Assembly: GCA_029213045.1 (NCBI GenBank)
Contig: JARGPN010000006.1
Coordinates: 444,304 to 508,303 of the forward strand
Source of the DNA: Alcanivoracaceae bacterium
GTDB lineage: Bacteria > Pseudomonadota > Gammaproteobacteria > Pseudomonadales > Alcanivoracaceae
Direction: 5' to 3'
DNA length: 64,000 bases
This document shows, in pieces, positions 10,313 through 19,072 of the stretch. The translations under genes were made by a program, and so were the position numbers. The stretch's first letter is position 1. Every line of letters begins with the position of its first letter. The notes beneath the pieces were generated by a model. It did no database searches and was not told the DNA's origin. It saw only the letters and a list, made by a program, of their open reading frames with translations.

Positions 10313-11842
10313 CTAACTGGCGTTATGCAGGTCCATGACTTCGTTATCGGCGAGAGCCTGAGACCTTTCTTTATTACTTGTGTGCTTGGCCGCGTCACTG
10401 CGCGAACTTTGCAAGCGATCTAAATATGCTTCGTCGATATTACCGGCCACGTATTTTCCGTCAAATACGGAGCAGTCGAAATCAGACACGTTTGGATTGC
10501 CTTCACTGCACGCATCTACTAAGTCTTTTAAGTCTTGGTAGATCAGCTTATCCGCACCAATCAACTGACAAATTTCTTCAACCGTGCGGCCATGAGCAAT
10601 CAGCTCTTCCGCCGCCGGCATATCAATGCCGTAGACGTTCGGAAATTTCACTGGCGGCGCTGCGGACGCAAAATATACTTTGTTGGCACCTGCTTCGCGG
10701 GCCATCTGGATAATCTCATTGCAAGTTGTACCACGAACAATGGAGTCATCCACTAATAATACGTTTTTACCTTGGAATTCTAGCTCAATGGCGTTCAGCT
10801 TTTGACGCACTGATTTTTTACGCTGTTGTTGGCCGGGCATAATAAAGGTACGGCCAATGTAGCGGTTTTTAATAAAACCTTCGCGGTATTTTACTTCCAG
10901 TCTATTCGCCATCTGCAACGCGGCGGTACGGCTAGTATCAGGAATTGGAATTACCACGTCGATGTCATTGTCCGGCCACTCACGTAAAATCTTATCCGCG
11001 AGTTTTTCTCCCATACGCAAACGCGCTTTGTATACGGAGATGCCATCAATAATTGAATCTGGGCGAGCGAGATAAACGTGTTCGAAAATGCAGGGCTGTA
11101 GTGCCGGCGCTTCAACACACTGGCGCGTATGCACTTCACCGTCAGCGGAAATATAAATTGCTTCGCCAGGCGCAAGATCGCGCTCTAACTGAAAGCCTAG
11201 CCCCGACAGCGCCACACTTTCTGACGAGACCATATATTCTGGGCCGTTCGGTGTATCACGACGGCCGTAACACACTGGGCGAATACCGTGTGGATCGCGG
11301 AATGCGAGAATGCCGTAGCCAGTAATCATGGCGATAACGGCATACGCCCCTTCCACACGCTTATGCACCCGTGAAACCGCGGCAAAAATATCGTCCGGCT
11401 GCGGCGTCAGCTTGCCCATCATTTGCAGCTCATGGGCGAACACGTTCAACAACACTTCCGAATCGGAGGTGGTGTTGATGTGGCGCAAATCCGCTTTAAA
11501 AATATCTTCCGCGAGTTGCTCGGTGTTGGTCAAATTACCGTTGTGCGCCAAGGTAATACCGTATGGCGAGTTCACGTAAAATGGCTGCGCCTCGGCGGAG
11601 CTTGAGGAGCCCGCAGTGGGATAACGCACATGGCCAATGCCAATGTTGCCGACCAATCGACGCATGTGACGATTGCGAAAGACATCGCGCACCATGCCGT
11701 TGTCTTTACGCAAAAATAAACGGTCACCGTCACACGTAACGATACCGGCAGCGTCCTGGCCGCGGTGTTGCAAAACCGTCAATGCATCATAGATTGCTTG
11801 ATTGACGTAAGAACGGCCGACGATGCCGACAATACCGCACAT
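10313..11842 (-). CDS. purF: Amidophosphoribosyltransferase PurF
   Basis: PurF transfers the amide nitrogen of glutamine to PRPP, the first committed step of purine synthesis. The frame is open upstream to 11959, but the start is placed at ATG 11842 because the N-terminal nucleophile Cys2 (MCGIVGIVG) must be exposed for glutaminase activity and a GAGGG Shine-Dalgarno lies 9 bases before it. The PRPP site is [13 protein letters not shown] in the C-terminal half. The 509-residue length fits the family. cvpA is encoded 14 bases upstream, as in E. coli and Pseudomonas. Confidence 0.96.
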   Translation of the reverse strand: MCGIVGIVGRSYVNQAIYDALTVLQHRGQDAAGIVTCDGDRLFLRKDNGMVRDVFRNRHMRRLVGNIGIGHVRYPTAGSSSSAEAQPFYVNSPYGITLAHNGNLTNTEQLAEDIFKADLRHINTTSDSEVLLNVFAHELQMMGKLTPQPDDIFAAVSRVHKRVEGAYAVIAMITGYGILAFRDPHGIRPVCYGRRDTPNGPEYMVSSESVALSGLGFQLERDLAPGEAIYISADGEVHTRQCVEAPALQPCIFEHVYLARPDSIIDGISVYKARLRMGEKLADKILREWPDNDIDVVIPIPDTSRTAALQMANRLEVKYREGFIKNRYIGRTFIMPGQQQRKKSVRQKLNAIELEFQGKNVLLVDDSIVRGTTCNEIIQMAREAGANKVYFASAAPPVKFPNVYGIDMPAAEELIAHGRTVEEICQLIGADKLIYQDLKDLVDACSEGNPNVSDFDCSVFDGKYVAGNIDEAYLDRLQSSRSDAAKHTSNKERSQALADNEVMDLHNAS

Positions 11843-11856
11843 AGCGGAGCCCTCTG

Positions 11857-12348
11857 TTAGGAACCAAAGCCAAGGATGAAGTTTACAAGGTCTGACGCCG
11901 TTCGGCGCGACCAGTCTTCCAGTACCGCGAACTGAGGCACGAGCATCGACTCTTGCCACCAGCTGTCAGCGGCAAATAAATGCCGCCCTAACGCAATTAG
12001 AGCCACCACCAGCAATACACCGCGAATCGCCCCGAATACCATACCAAATAGACGATCGGTACTACTTAACCCCGTGACGCGCACGATCTCACCTAAGAGG
12101 TGATTGATCAACGCGCCGACGATCAAGGTGGCGGCAAATAACAGACCAAACGCCACAGCGGCACGCGCACTGGGGGTTTCGATGGAATTTTCTAGCATTA
12201 ATTCGAGCCCAGGGCCGAACAGACGGGCAATGATAAAGGCAGCGACCCAAGAAAACAGAGAGAAGGCTTCTCGAGTGAACCCACGGCGCAGGCTCAATAA
12301 TGCTGAGACACTGATGACTACGAGAATCACACCGTCGGCTAAATTCAT
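11857..12348 (-). CDS. cvpA: CvpA family inner-membrane protein
   Basis: A 163-residue membrane protein with four to five hydrophobic helices, the usual CvpA size, and the typical N-terminal [20 protein letters not shown]. In E. coli CvpA is needed for colicin V production and for envelope homeostasis; its exact activity is unknown. Its position directly before purF is a conserved pairing. A strong hairpin lies just upstream at 12381-12416. Confidence 0.92.
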   Translation of the reverse strand: MNLADGVILVVISVSALLSLRRGFTREAFSLFSWVAAFIIARLFGPGLELMLENSIETPSARAAVAFGLLFAATLIVGALINHLLGEIVRVTGLSSTDRLFGMVFGAIRGVLLVVALIALGRHLFAADSWWQESMLVPQFAVLEDWSRRTASDLVNFILGFGS

Positions 12349-12380
12349 GCGTTGGCGCTCTGCTCGATAACGAGGCTAGT

Positions 12381-12416
12381 GCGTTGTGCACTGCTACGTT
12401 GAGCAATGCACAACGC
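12381..12416. repeat. Strong inverted repeat between dedD and cvpA
   Basis: Ten-base perfect arms GCGTTGTGCA and TGCACAACGC enclose an inner TGCT/AGCA pairing, giving a long hairpin with a 6-base loop. It lies 33 bases upstream of cvpA within a 172-base gap and has no T run on the minus strand. It may be a processing site, attenuator or operator between dedD and cvpA-purF; the pur operator consensus is not evident in it. Confidence 0.55.
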
Positions 12417-12520
12417 TACTGAATACAATAGATCGCCAAAAAACATAGACAGAGCCGAATCCGATACTGGTCGCTTACGCTGGGCGCCATGGTAACAAAA
12501 GCTTACCCCTGAACCCAAGT

Positions 12521-13132
12521 TCAAAGTGTAAAGGGAACGACTATTCCTTCGAGTTTGAAACGAATATCGCCGGCGAGCCGGTTTCTATCCATCTCAACGC
12601 GGTCGCGTTCTAACTCTGGGCCAACATAGACACGATAGATACGATCAGCGCCGCTGCCCGACGCTCGCGTGTAGGCCGAGTACTTGGCATCGCGCAAACG
12701 CTTTTCAAGTGCTGCGGCACCTTCTTTGCTGGAAAGCGCCGCGAGCTGCACAGACCAACCTGACGGCACGGCCTGTTGTGCTGCTGTTTCAGTGGGCTTG
12801 CTCACCTTTTCAGGCGGCTTACTACTCGCTTTCGCTTGTGACGCGATTTTAGCAGCCTGCTTTTGCTGCTCAACGAACTGTTCTTCGCGCTGTGACGCCG
12901 CCTCGGCAATATCTTCACGCGCTTGGTCTATCGCTTCATCTGCTTGTTCAATTTCATCATCGGTCACTACCGGCGACAGAGAAATAGGCTCAACCTCAGG
13001 TGGCGGCGGCAAATCCATATCTAGGGCCACCCTCACCTGGTCGGGAGATCTAAAAATAACAGGAGTCACCAGTGCCGCTAAAACGCACAGCAACACCACG
13101 CCAATAATTCGATGCCGAGTTTGCGGGTCCAC
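12521..13132 (-). CDS. dedD: SPOR-domain protein (DedD-like)
   Basis: A 203-residue protein with one N-terminal membrane helix (about residues 9-27), a proline- and glutamine-rich acidic/coiled linker, and a C-terminal SPOR domain beginning at WSVQLAALSSKEGA, which binds denuded septal peptidoglycan. DedD acts in cell division at the septum. The GTG start at 13132 lies three bases after the folC stop codon. The folC-dedD-cvpA-purF order is the same as in E. coli and Pseudomonas. Confidence 0.88.
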   Translation of the reverse strand: MDPQTRHRIIGVVLLCVLAALVTPVIFRSPDQVRVALDMDLPPPPEVEPISLSPVVTDDEIEQADEAIDQAREDIAEAASQREEQFVEQQKQAAKIASQAKASSKPPEKVSKPTETAAQQAVPSGWSVQLAALSSKEGAAALEKRLRDAKYSAYTRASGSGADRIYRVYVGPELERDRVEMDRNRLAGDIRFKLEGIVVPFTL

Positions 13133-13135
13133 CTA

Positions 13136-14380
13136 CTACTCCAAAGATATCGACAATGCCGTAGCGGCTTCTGCCACGGTGTGAAAAGAACCAAATACCA
13201 ATACACGGTCTTGCTGGTCAAGGCGTTCACGCAGCGCGCTGACGGCGCTGGCAACGTCTGCAAACTCATCAACCCGCGCCGACGGCCCATCCGGAAGTGC
13301 CTTGCGAAGTTGAGCGGCGCTCTGCCCGCGCGTGCCAGATAAGGCGGCAAGATACCAGTGGCTGACCAAGGAAACAAAGGGCGCGAGCGCTCTCTGTGCA
13401 GGTTTATCAGCCAGCATCCCAACCAGTGCTACCGTTTTGCCAGAGATTTTAGGCAATCGCTCGACAAACCGCGACAACGCTTCAGCATTGTGCCCGACAT
13501 CGAACACCCACGTAATGCCATCAATCTGAAGATGTTGGCTACGCCCTGGCACCCGTGCATTCGCGGCAACAGTGCTAATAACGTCTTCATTTAAGAGCCC
13601 TAACAATGCCAAAGCTTGCACAGCACTGGCTAAGTTATCTTCACCTAACCAAACGGGCGCTTCACACTCCACCTGCGCGCGTGCCGATGCGTCTCCGTGC
13701 TGCCAAAACAGATGGCCGCTATGCCAACCGAATTGTTCGCCGGCACGCATCAATGGGACTTTATCTTGCAAACAGAGTTCAGCGATTACTGCCGGCATTT
13801 CATCACCGGCAAAGAGCAAAGGTTTGTTTGCCCTACGCACACCCGCTTTTTCGACAGCAATGGCTTCCAGCGTGTCGCCAAGCCAGTCCGTATGATCGAG
13901 CCCTATTGAGGTAATGATGCTGACATCCGCATCAACGATGTTAACCGCGTCCAAACGCCCGCCTAAGCCCACTTCGAGAATGGTTAAATCAGGTTGGTGC
14001 TGTTGAAAAATAATCAGTGCGGCGAGTGTCGTGTATTCAAAATAGGTAAGCGCGATATCTTCCCGCGCCTGGTCTATCGCGGCGAACGCCTGACACAAAG
14101 ATTCGTCATCGGCGAGCTTGCCGTTAACGCGAACGCGCTCATTAAAGCGAAGTAAATGTGGTGAGGTATATACAGCGGTGCTAAACCCCGCCGCGCGTGC
14201 CAGTTGATCTAGCAGCGCGACGGTTGAGCCTTTGCCGTTGGTGCCAGCGACAACGATAACGTTTCCAGCGAGGGGCAAAAGCTGTAAACGATCTGCCACG
14301 AGATTAATTCGCGCTAGTCCTAATTCAATCTCGGCAGGATGTAACTTTTCAATACGCGCCAGCCACGCATCTAATTTCAT
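13136..14380 (-). CDS. folC: Dihydrofolate synthase / folylpolyglutamate synthase FolC
   Basis: A 414-residue Mur-ligase-like ATP-dependent enzyme that adds glutamate to dihydropteroate and to tetrahydrofolates. The P-loop VVAGTNGKGSTV is at about residues 42-53, followed by YTSPHLLRFNERV and the family motif ILEVGLGGRLDAVNIVDADVS. It lies 19 bases after accD and 3 bases before dedD, in the conserved accD-folC-dedD-cvpA-purF order, and is likely cotranscribed with them. Confidence 0.95.
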   Translation of the reverse strand: MKLDAWLARIEKLHPAEIELGLARINLVADRLQLLPLAGNVIVVAGTNGKGSTVALLDQLARAAGFSTAVYTSPHLLRFNERVRVNGKLADDESLCQAFAAIDQAREDIALTYFEYTTLAALIIFQQHQPDLTILEVGLGGRLDAVNIVDADVSIITSIGLDHTDWLGDTLEAIAVEKAGVRRANKPLLFAGDEMPAVIAELCLQDKVPLMRAGEQFGWHSGHLFWQHGDASARAQVECEAPVWLGEDNLASAVQALALLGLLNEDVISTVAANARVPGRSQHLQIDGITWVFDVGHNAEALSRFVERLPKISGKTVALVGMLADKPAQRALAPFVSLVSHWYLAALSGTRGQSAAQLRKALPDGPSARVDEFADVASAVSALRERLDQQDRVLVFGSFHTVAEAATALSISLE

Positions 14381-14399
14381 CGTTGAGTGTCGTTCGAGT

Positions 14400-15278
14400 T
14401 CAAGATGCTAGTGGTGCGTGAGTTAGACCTGCTAACAAGCGATAAATAGTTTCGCGCATATCGTGACGCGACACGATCATGTCGATGGCGCCATGATCCA
14501 ACAAAAATTCGCTACGCTGAAAACCTTCAGGCAATTTCTGGCGAACCGTTTGCTCGATAACGCGTGGGCCTGCAAAACCGATTAGAGCACCGGGCTCTGC
14601 AATATTAATATCGCCTAGCATGGCTAACGATGCTGACACACCGCCATAAACGGGGTCGGTAAGCACGGAAAAAAACGGCAAACCTGCATCACGCATTTTC
14701 TGCAGCGCTGCACTAGTACGCGCCATCTGCATTAACGAGAACAGCGCTTCTTGCATGCGCGCTCCACCGCTGGCAGCAAAGCATACGAACGGCAACTTGT
14801 TTTCCAAGCAAACATCAACGGCCTGAATAAAACGCTCACCTACTACGGAGCCCATGGAGCCGCCCATGAAATTAAATTCGAACGCGGCAGCAACCAAAGG
14901 CAAACCATTAACTTTTCCGCGCAAGACTATAAGCGCGTCGGTTTCGCCGGTGCTCTTTTGAGCAGCGGTAATACGATCTTTATATTTTTTGGTGTCTTTA
15001 AATTTCAGTCTATCAACCGGCCCAATGTCAGCACCGATTTCAGTTTGAGGGGTTTCATCAAGAAACAATGCGAGACGACGACGAGCAGGAATGCGCAAAT
15101 GATGTTCGCACTTAGGGCACACCTCTAAGTTGCGCTCTAACTCAGGACGATACAACACGCCTTCGCAACGCGGGCACTTGCGCCACAGGCCTTCAGGAAT
15201 ATTGGTGCGACGACTATCGTTGTCTGACTTGCGGATCGCCGGCAAGATTTTCTCTAACCAGTTATTGTTGTTGCTCAT
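14400..15278 (-). CDS. accD: Acetyl-CoA carboxylase carboxyltransferase subunit beta
   Basis: AccD with AccA transfers the carboxyl group from biotin to acetyl-CoA, giving malonyl-CoA for fatty-acid synthesis. The N-terminal four-cysteine zinc ribbon is intact (C35, C38, C54, C57), and the crotonase-like core shows [14 protein letters not shown] and [16 protein letters not shown]. At 292 residues it has the usual size. It sits between trpA and folC, as in Pseudomonas. Confidence 0.97.
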   Translation of the reverse strand: MSNNNNWLEKILPAIRKSDNDSRRTNIPEGLWRKCPRCEGVLYRPELERNLEVCPKCEHHLRIPARRRLALFLDETPQTEIGADIGPVDRLKFKDTKKYKDRITAAQKSTGETDALIVLRGKVNGLPLVAAAFEFNFMGGSMGSVVGERFIQAVDVCLENKLPFVCFAASGGARMQEALFSLMQMARTSAALQKMRDAGLPFFSVLTDPVYGGVSASLAMLGDINIAEPGALIGFAGPRVIEQTVRQKLPEGFQRSEFLLDHGAIDMIVSRHDMRETIYRLLAGLTHAPLAS

Positions 15279-15343
15279 ACGTCTGAAGCCCTATGTATGT
15301 ATTTCAGTGCACCCTACTGACACGCGCAAAATACGCGATGGCG

Positions 15344-16153
15344 CTACTGCACACCATCCATTGCGTTACGCATTGCTGACAACACCGCTTTTAGTTGCTC
15401 GGCCACTTTTTCTGGCGCATCGGCATTGTCGGCGATACGTTGGACTAGCGCACTGCCAACCACAACGCCATCGGCAATAGCCGATACCGAACGGGCGGAA
15501 TCAGCGTCCTTGATACCAAAGCCAACACCAATGGGCAATTGAGTATGTTTTCTAATTGTGTCCAATTTCGCCGCCACAGACGCCGCATCTAACGTTGCCG
15601 CACCAGTCACGCCCTTCAGGGACACATAGTAGAGGTAGCCACTGCCCGCTGCTGCAATTTTCGCAATACGTGCTTCTGTCGTGGTAGGCGCGATAAGAAA
15701 GACCAAATCCAGGCTACGCTCGCGGAACAGCGGCGCCACTAATTGGGATTCCTCTGGTGGTAAATCCACGAGCAATACACCATCGACACCCACTTCAACG
15801 CATCGATCGGCAAACACTTCATAGCCCATCGCCTCGACAGGGTTTAAATACCCCATTAAGACAACAGGCGTATCATTATTTTGCTGACGAAACTCCGCCA
15901 CCATCGCCAACACCTTGTTCAGGCTTGTACCAGCGGCCAATGAACGCTCACACGCCAACTGAATAACTGGGCCGTCCGCCATTGGGTCTGAAAATGGCAC
16001 GCCCAATTCAATAATGTCTGCGCCGGCTTCCACTAACGCATGCATGTAGCCAACGGTATGTTCTGGCGCAGGGTCGCCGGCGGTAATAAACGGGATTAAT
16101 GCTTTACGCCCCGCTGACGCTAATTGTTGAAAACGTACTGCAATACGACTCAT
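15344..16153 (-). CDS. trpA: Tryptophan synthase alpha chain
   Basis: A 269-residue TIM-barrel enzyme that cleaves indole-3-glycerol phosphate to indole, which is passed to TrpB. The catalytic Glu is in [17 protein letters not shown], with the Asp in [11 protein letters not shown], and the phosphate loop is GVGFGI...GVVVGSA. It starts 9 bases after the trpB stop, so it is coupled or cotranscribed with trpB. The rest of the trp genes (trpEGDC) are not in the window, as in Pseudomonas, where they form another locus. Confidence 0.97.
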   Translation of the reverse strand: MSRIAVRFQQLASAGRKALIPFITAGDPAPEHTVGYMHALVEAGADIIELGVPFSDPMADGPVIQLACERSLAAGTSLNKVLAMVAEFRQQNNDTPVVLMGYLNPVEAMGYEVFADRCVEVGVDGVLLVDLPPEESQLVAPLFRERSLDLVFLIAPTTTEARIAKIAAAGSGYLYYVSLKGVTGAATLDAASVAAKLDTIRKHTQLPIGVGFGIKDADSARSVSAIADGVVVGSALVQRIADNADAPEKVAEQLKAVLSAMRNAMDGVQ

Positions 16154-16162
16154 TGCCGTTCC

Positions 16163-17374
16163 TTAAATCTGAATATTATCGAGTGCCGCGACGGTATGAA
16201 TATCTTTGTCACCGCGCCCAGAAAGATTAATCACGATCATTTTGTCCGATGACATTTTCTTGGCAAGTTTTTCTGCGTAGGCCAACGCATGGCTAGACTC
16301 AAGCGCAGGCATAATGCCTTCGACTAAAGTAAGTTCGCGAAATGCTTTCAATGCTTCGTCATCAGTGACAGAGACATAATTAACGCGACCGATGTCTTTT
16401 AACCACGCGTGCTCAGGACCAACCCCAGGATAATCCAAACCAGCGGAAACAGAATGTGTTTCGATAATTTGGCCATCGTCACTTTCCATTAAATAAGTAC
16501 GGTTACCGTGCAACACGCCAGGACGGCCCACGGCGAGTGGCGCAGCATGACGACCAGTTTCAACGCCATCTCCGCCGGCTTCAACGCCGTACATCGACAC
16601 GCTTTCATCTTCGAGGAACGGATGGAACAAACCGATTGCATTCGAACCACCGCCTACGCACGCCACTAAGGCATCGGGCAACTTATTCGCCTGCTTTAAA
16701 CTTTGTTCACGCGCCTCGCGGCCGATAATGCATTGGAAATCGCGCACCAACATTGGGTACGGGTGTGGGCCGGCAACGGTACCGATGATATAGAACGTAT
16801 CGTCAACGTTGGTCACCCAGTCGCGCATTGCTTCGTTCATGGCGTCTTTTAATGTGCGCGAACCCGATGTCACCGGCACAACTTCTGCGCCGAGCAATTT
16901 CATCCGATACACATTCAATTTTTGTCGCTGAACATCGTCGGCGCCCATATATACGACGCACTTCAAGCCAAGACGTGCAGCAACGGTTGCCGTTGCAACA
17001 CCATGCTGACCCGCGCCTGTTTCAGCGATCACACGAGTTTTACCTGTGTGCTTCGCCAACAAGGCCTGCCCAATGGTGTTATTTACTTTGTGTGCACCCG
17101 TATGATTAAGGTCTTCACGTTTTAACCAAATTTGCGCGCCGCCGACTTTCTTTGTCCAGCGCTCAGCAAAATAAAGCGGCGATGGACGGCCCACATAATG
17201 GGCCATGTCGTAATCAAAATCGGCTTGAAATTTTGGATCATCTTTTAGTTGCGCATAAATTGCTTCAAGCTCTTCTAAGGCTGCCATAAGGGTTTCAGAT
17301 ACGAAACGGCCGCCATAAGGACCAAAGTGACCACCTTGATCGGGTACCGCGCTAAAATCAGGACGCTCTGACAC
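16163..17374 (-). CDS. trpB: Tryptophan synthase beta chain
   Basis: A 403-residue PLP enzyme that condenses indole with serine to give tryptophan. The cofactor lysine is K96 in HTGAHKVNN, the phosphate-binding loop is [10 protein letters not shown], and [15 protein letters not shown] is typical of TrpB1. Its first 17 bases overlap the 3' end of trpF, indicating translational coupling. In fluorescent pseudomonads trpBA is activated by the LysR protein TrpI; here trpF precedes trpB directly and no trpI is present in the window. Confidence 0.97.
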   Translation of the reverse strand: MSERPDFSAVPDQGGHFGPYGGRFVSETLMAALEELEAIYAQLKDDPKFQADFDYDMAHYVGRPSPLYFAERWTKKVGGAQIWLKREDLNHTGAHKVNNTIGQALLAKHTGKTRVIAETGAGQHGVATATVAARLGLKCVVYMGADDVQRQKLNVYRMKLLGAEVVPVTSGSRTLKDAMNEAMRDWVTNVDDTFYIIGTVAGPHPYPMLVRDFQCIIGREAREQSLKQANKLPDALVACVGGGSNAIGLFHPFLEDESVSMYGVEAGGDGVETGRHAAPLAVGRPGVLHGNRTYLMESDDGQIIETHSVSAGLDYPGVGPEHAWLKDIGRVNYVSVTDDEALKAFRELTLVEGIMPALESSHALAYAEKLAKKMSSDKMIVINLSGRGDKDIHTVAALDNIQI

Positions 17375-18008
17375 TTTCTACTCCTTGGATAAAATTCTTA
17401 ATTGCCGCAGCGGATTTAATCCCGCCTCGCGCTTTGCCGTCGGCATTTTTCTCTTCAACACCGCCGCTTACATCTACCGCCCAGGGTCGCGTTTGAGAAA
17501 TCGCTGTGGCGATATTTTCTGGATCTAATCCACCCGCCAAAATGATAGGCAGTGGCAAATCTTTTGGAATACGTCGCCAATCAAACTGCGTACCTGTGCC
17601 GCCAGGCACACCACTGACATACGCATCAACTAACAGGCCGCGCGAAGCACTCCAGCGCGTCGCTTCGTTTTGCAGATCGACGTCGTCGCGCATACGAATA
17701 GCTTTAATAAACGGACGCTTAAACGCAGCGCAAAACTCTGGCGTTTCATCGCCATGAAACTGCAGCATGTCTAACGACACTGTATTTAAAACCTGCTCCA
17801 CTTCATCCGCGGAGGGGTTTACGAATAGCCCCACGGTGGTGACAAAGGCCGGCGTAGCCGAGACGATTTCTGCCGCTTGCGACGCACTGACTGCGCGTGG
17901 GCTGGGCGGGTAAAACACGAAGCCAATGGCATCCGCACCCGACTCTACCGCGACACGCATATCGTCAGTTCGAGTAATACCGCAAATTTTGATACGAGTT
18001 CGATGCAA
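17358..18008 (-). CDS. trpF: Phosphoribosylanthranilate isomerase
   Basis: TrpF isomerises N-(5-phosphoribosyl)anthranilate in the tryptophan pathway. The N-terminal [12 protein letters not shown] holds the catalytic cysteine; the catalytic aspartate is in [20 protein letters not shown]. The frame opens at 18038, but the TTG at 18008 is preceded five bases earlier by GGAGG and gives the expected N terminus of about seven residues before the first strand, so that start (216 residues) is preferred. The 3' end overlaps trpB by 17 bases. Confidence 0.93.
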   Translation of the reverse strand: MHRTRIKICGITRTDDMRVAVESGADAIGFVFYPPSPRAVSASQAAEIVSATPAFVTTVGLFVNPSADEVEQVLNTVSLDMLQFHGDETPEFCAAFKRPFIKAIRMRDDVDLQNEATRWSASRGLLVDAYVSGVPGGTGTQFDWRRIPKDLPLPIILAGGLDPENIATAISQTRPWAVDVSGGVEEKNADGKARGGIKSAAAIKNFIQGVESVRAS

Positions 18009-18056
18009 GACAACCTCCAAGGGGGGAGATATTAGCAAATTTTGGGGTCGCAGGCG

Positions 18057-18869
18057 TCATTGCCAGATAGAAAGATCATGCGGCAACCATTGCGGCCCGT
18101 AGGTGGTATCAGGCAACAAAAAGCCTTCCGGATACCCCACCCCGACCAGATACAAGCCATAAGGGGGAGCCGTAACACCGCCAACCTTGCGATCTTTAGA
18201 CACCAACACCTCAGCAGCCCAATCAGGCTTTTGAAAGCCGGCCCCCACTGCCATTAACACTCCGGCTATATTGCGAACCATGTGCATAAGAAATGCATTT
18301 GCTTCCACTTCTAAAACGATCATCGGCCCTTGCTGATACAGTTGAAGCGAATGCACAGTTTTTATCGGCGACTTTGCTTGGCACTGCACGCCCCGGTATG
18401 CGCTGAAATCATGCGTGCCGATTAAATGTTCGGCCGCTTGACGCATAAGCGAAAGATCTAATGGACGATAATTCCAACTCACATGCTTCGCGAAAAGCGC
18501 GGGCCGAACCGGATGGTTATAAATAACGTAACGGTAGCGACGTGAAATTGCCGTAAATCGTGCATGAAAATCGTCGGCCACCGGTGACGCCCAGCGAATG
18601 CCAATATCTCGGGGTAAGTTGGTATTGCCGCCAAACACCCACGCTTTAACATCGCGCTCTGCGTCGGAATCGAAATGCACTACCTGCCCTGTTCCATGGA
18701 CTCCTGCGTCAGTACGCCCGGCACACACCACAGCAACTCGGTGATTCGCCACCTGGCTCAATGCTTTCTCTAAAGCTTCTTGAACCGTCGGCACGCCATC
18801 TTTCAGCTGACTTTGCCAGCCGTGGTAGGCACTGCCGTCGTATTCAATACCGAGCGCAATTCGAGCCAT
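18057..18869 (-). CDS. truA: tRNA pseudouridine(38-40) synthase TruA
   Basis: TruA makes pseudouridine at positions 38-40 of the tRNA anticodon arm. The catalytic aspartate is in CAGRTDAGVHGTGQV (about residue 54). The sequence ends FLLPDTTYGPQWLPHD and is 270 residues, a normal length. The gene lies between fimV and trpF in conserved Pseudomonas order; a hairpin terminator separates it from fimV, so truA-trpF-trpB-trpA may form its own unit. Confidence 0.96.
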   Translation of the reverse strand: MARIALGIEYDGSAYHGWQSQLKDGVPTVQEALEKALSQVANHRVAVVCAGRTDAGVHGTGQVVHFDSDAERDVKAWVFGGNTNLPRDIGIRWASPVADDFHARFTAISRRYRYVIYNHPVRPALFAKHVSWNYRPLDLSLMRQAAEHLIGTHDFSAYRGVQCQAKSPIKTVHSLQLYQQGPMIVLEVEANAFLMHMVRNIAGVLMAVGAGFQKPDWAAEVLVSKDRKVGGVTAPPYGLYLVGVGYPEGFLLPDTTYGPQWLPHDLSIWQ

Positions 18870-19024
18870 CGTATGTGAGAAATCCTTTGTGGGTTGTGGA
18901 GATGATATTGCTGCCCCTACCGCTCACGGCAGGCTTGCTGCATTGAATCCGCTAATTAGAAAACCCAAGTAAAGCGACAGCAATGGTCAGCGTTGGGTGC
19001 GCTATTATGCAACACAAACAACAA

Positions 19025-19050
19025 GGGCGGCACCGTTGCCGGGGCCGCCC
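19025..19050 (-). terminator. Hairpin after fimV
   Basis: Perfect 7-base arms GGGCGGC and GCCGCCC with a 12-base loop lie 22 bases after the fimV stop codon. On the minus strand the stem is followed by TTGTTGTTTGTG, a T-rich but interrupted tail, so it probably works as an intrinsic terminator for fimV. Confidence 0.65.
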
Positions 19051-19072
19051 TCTGTTTTACTAGTGCTGAAGA

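Noticed and set aside
11843..11959. N-terminal extension of PurF
   Set aside because: The catalytic Cys must be next to the initiator Met, which places the start at 11842; the extension only overlaps cvpA.
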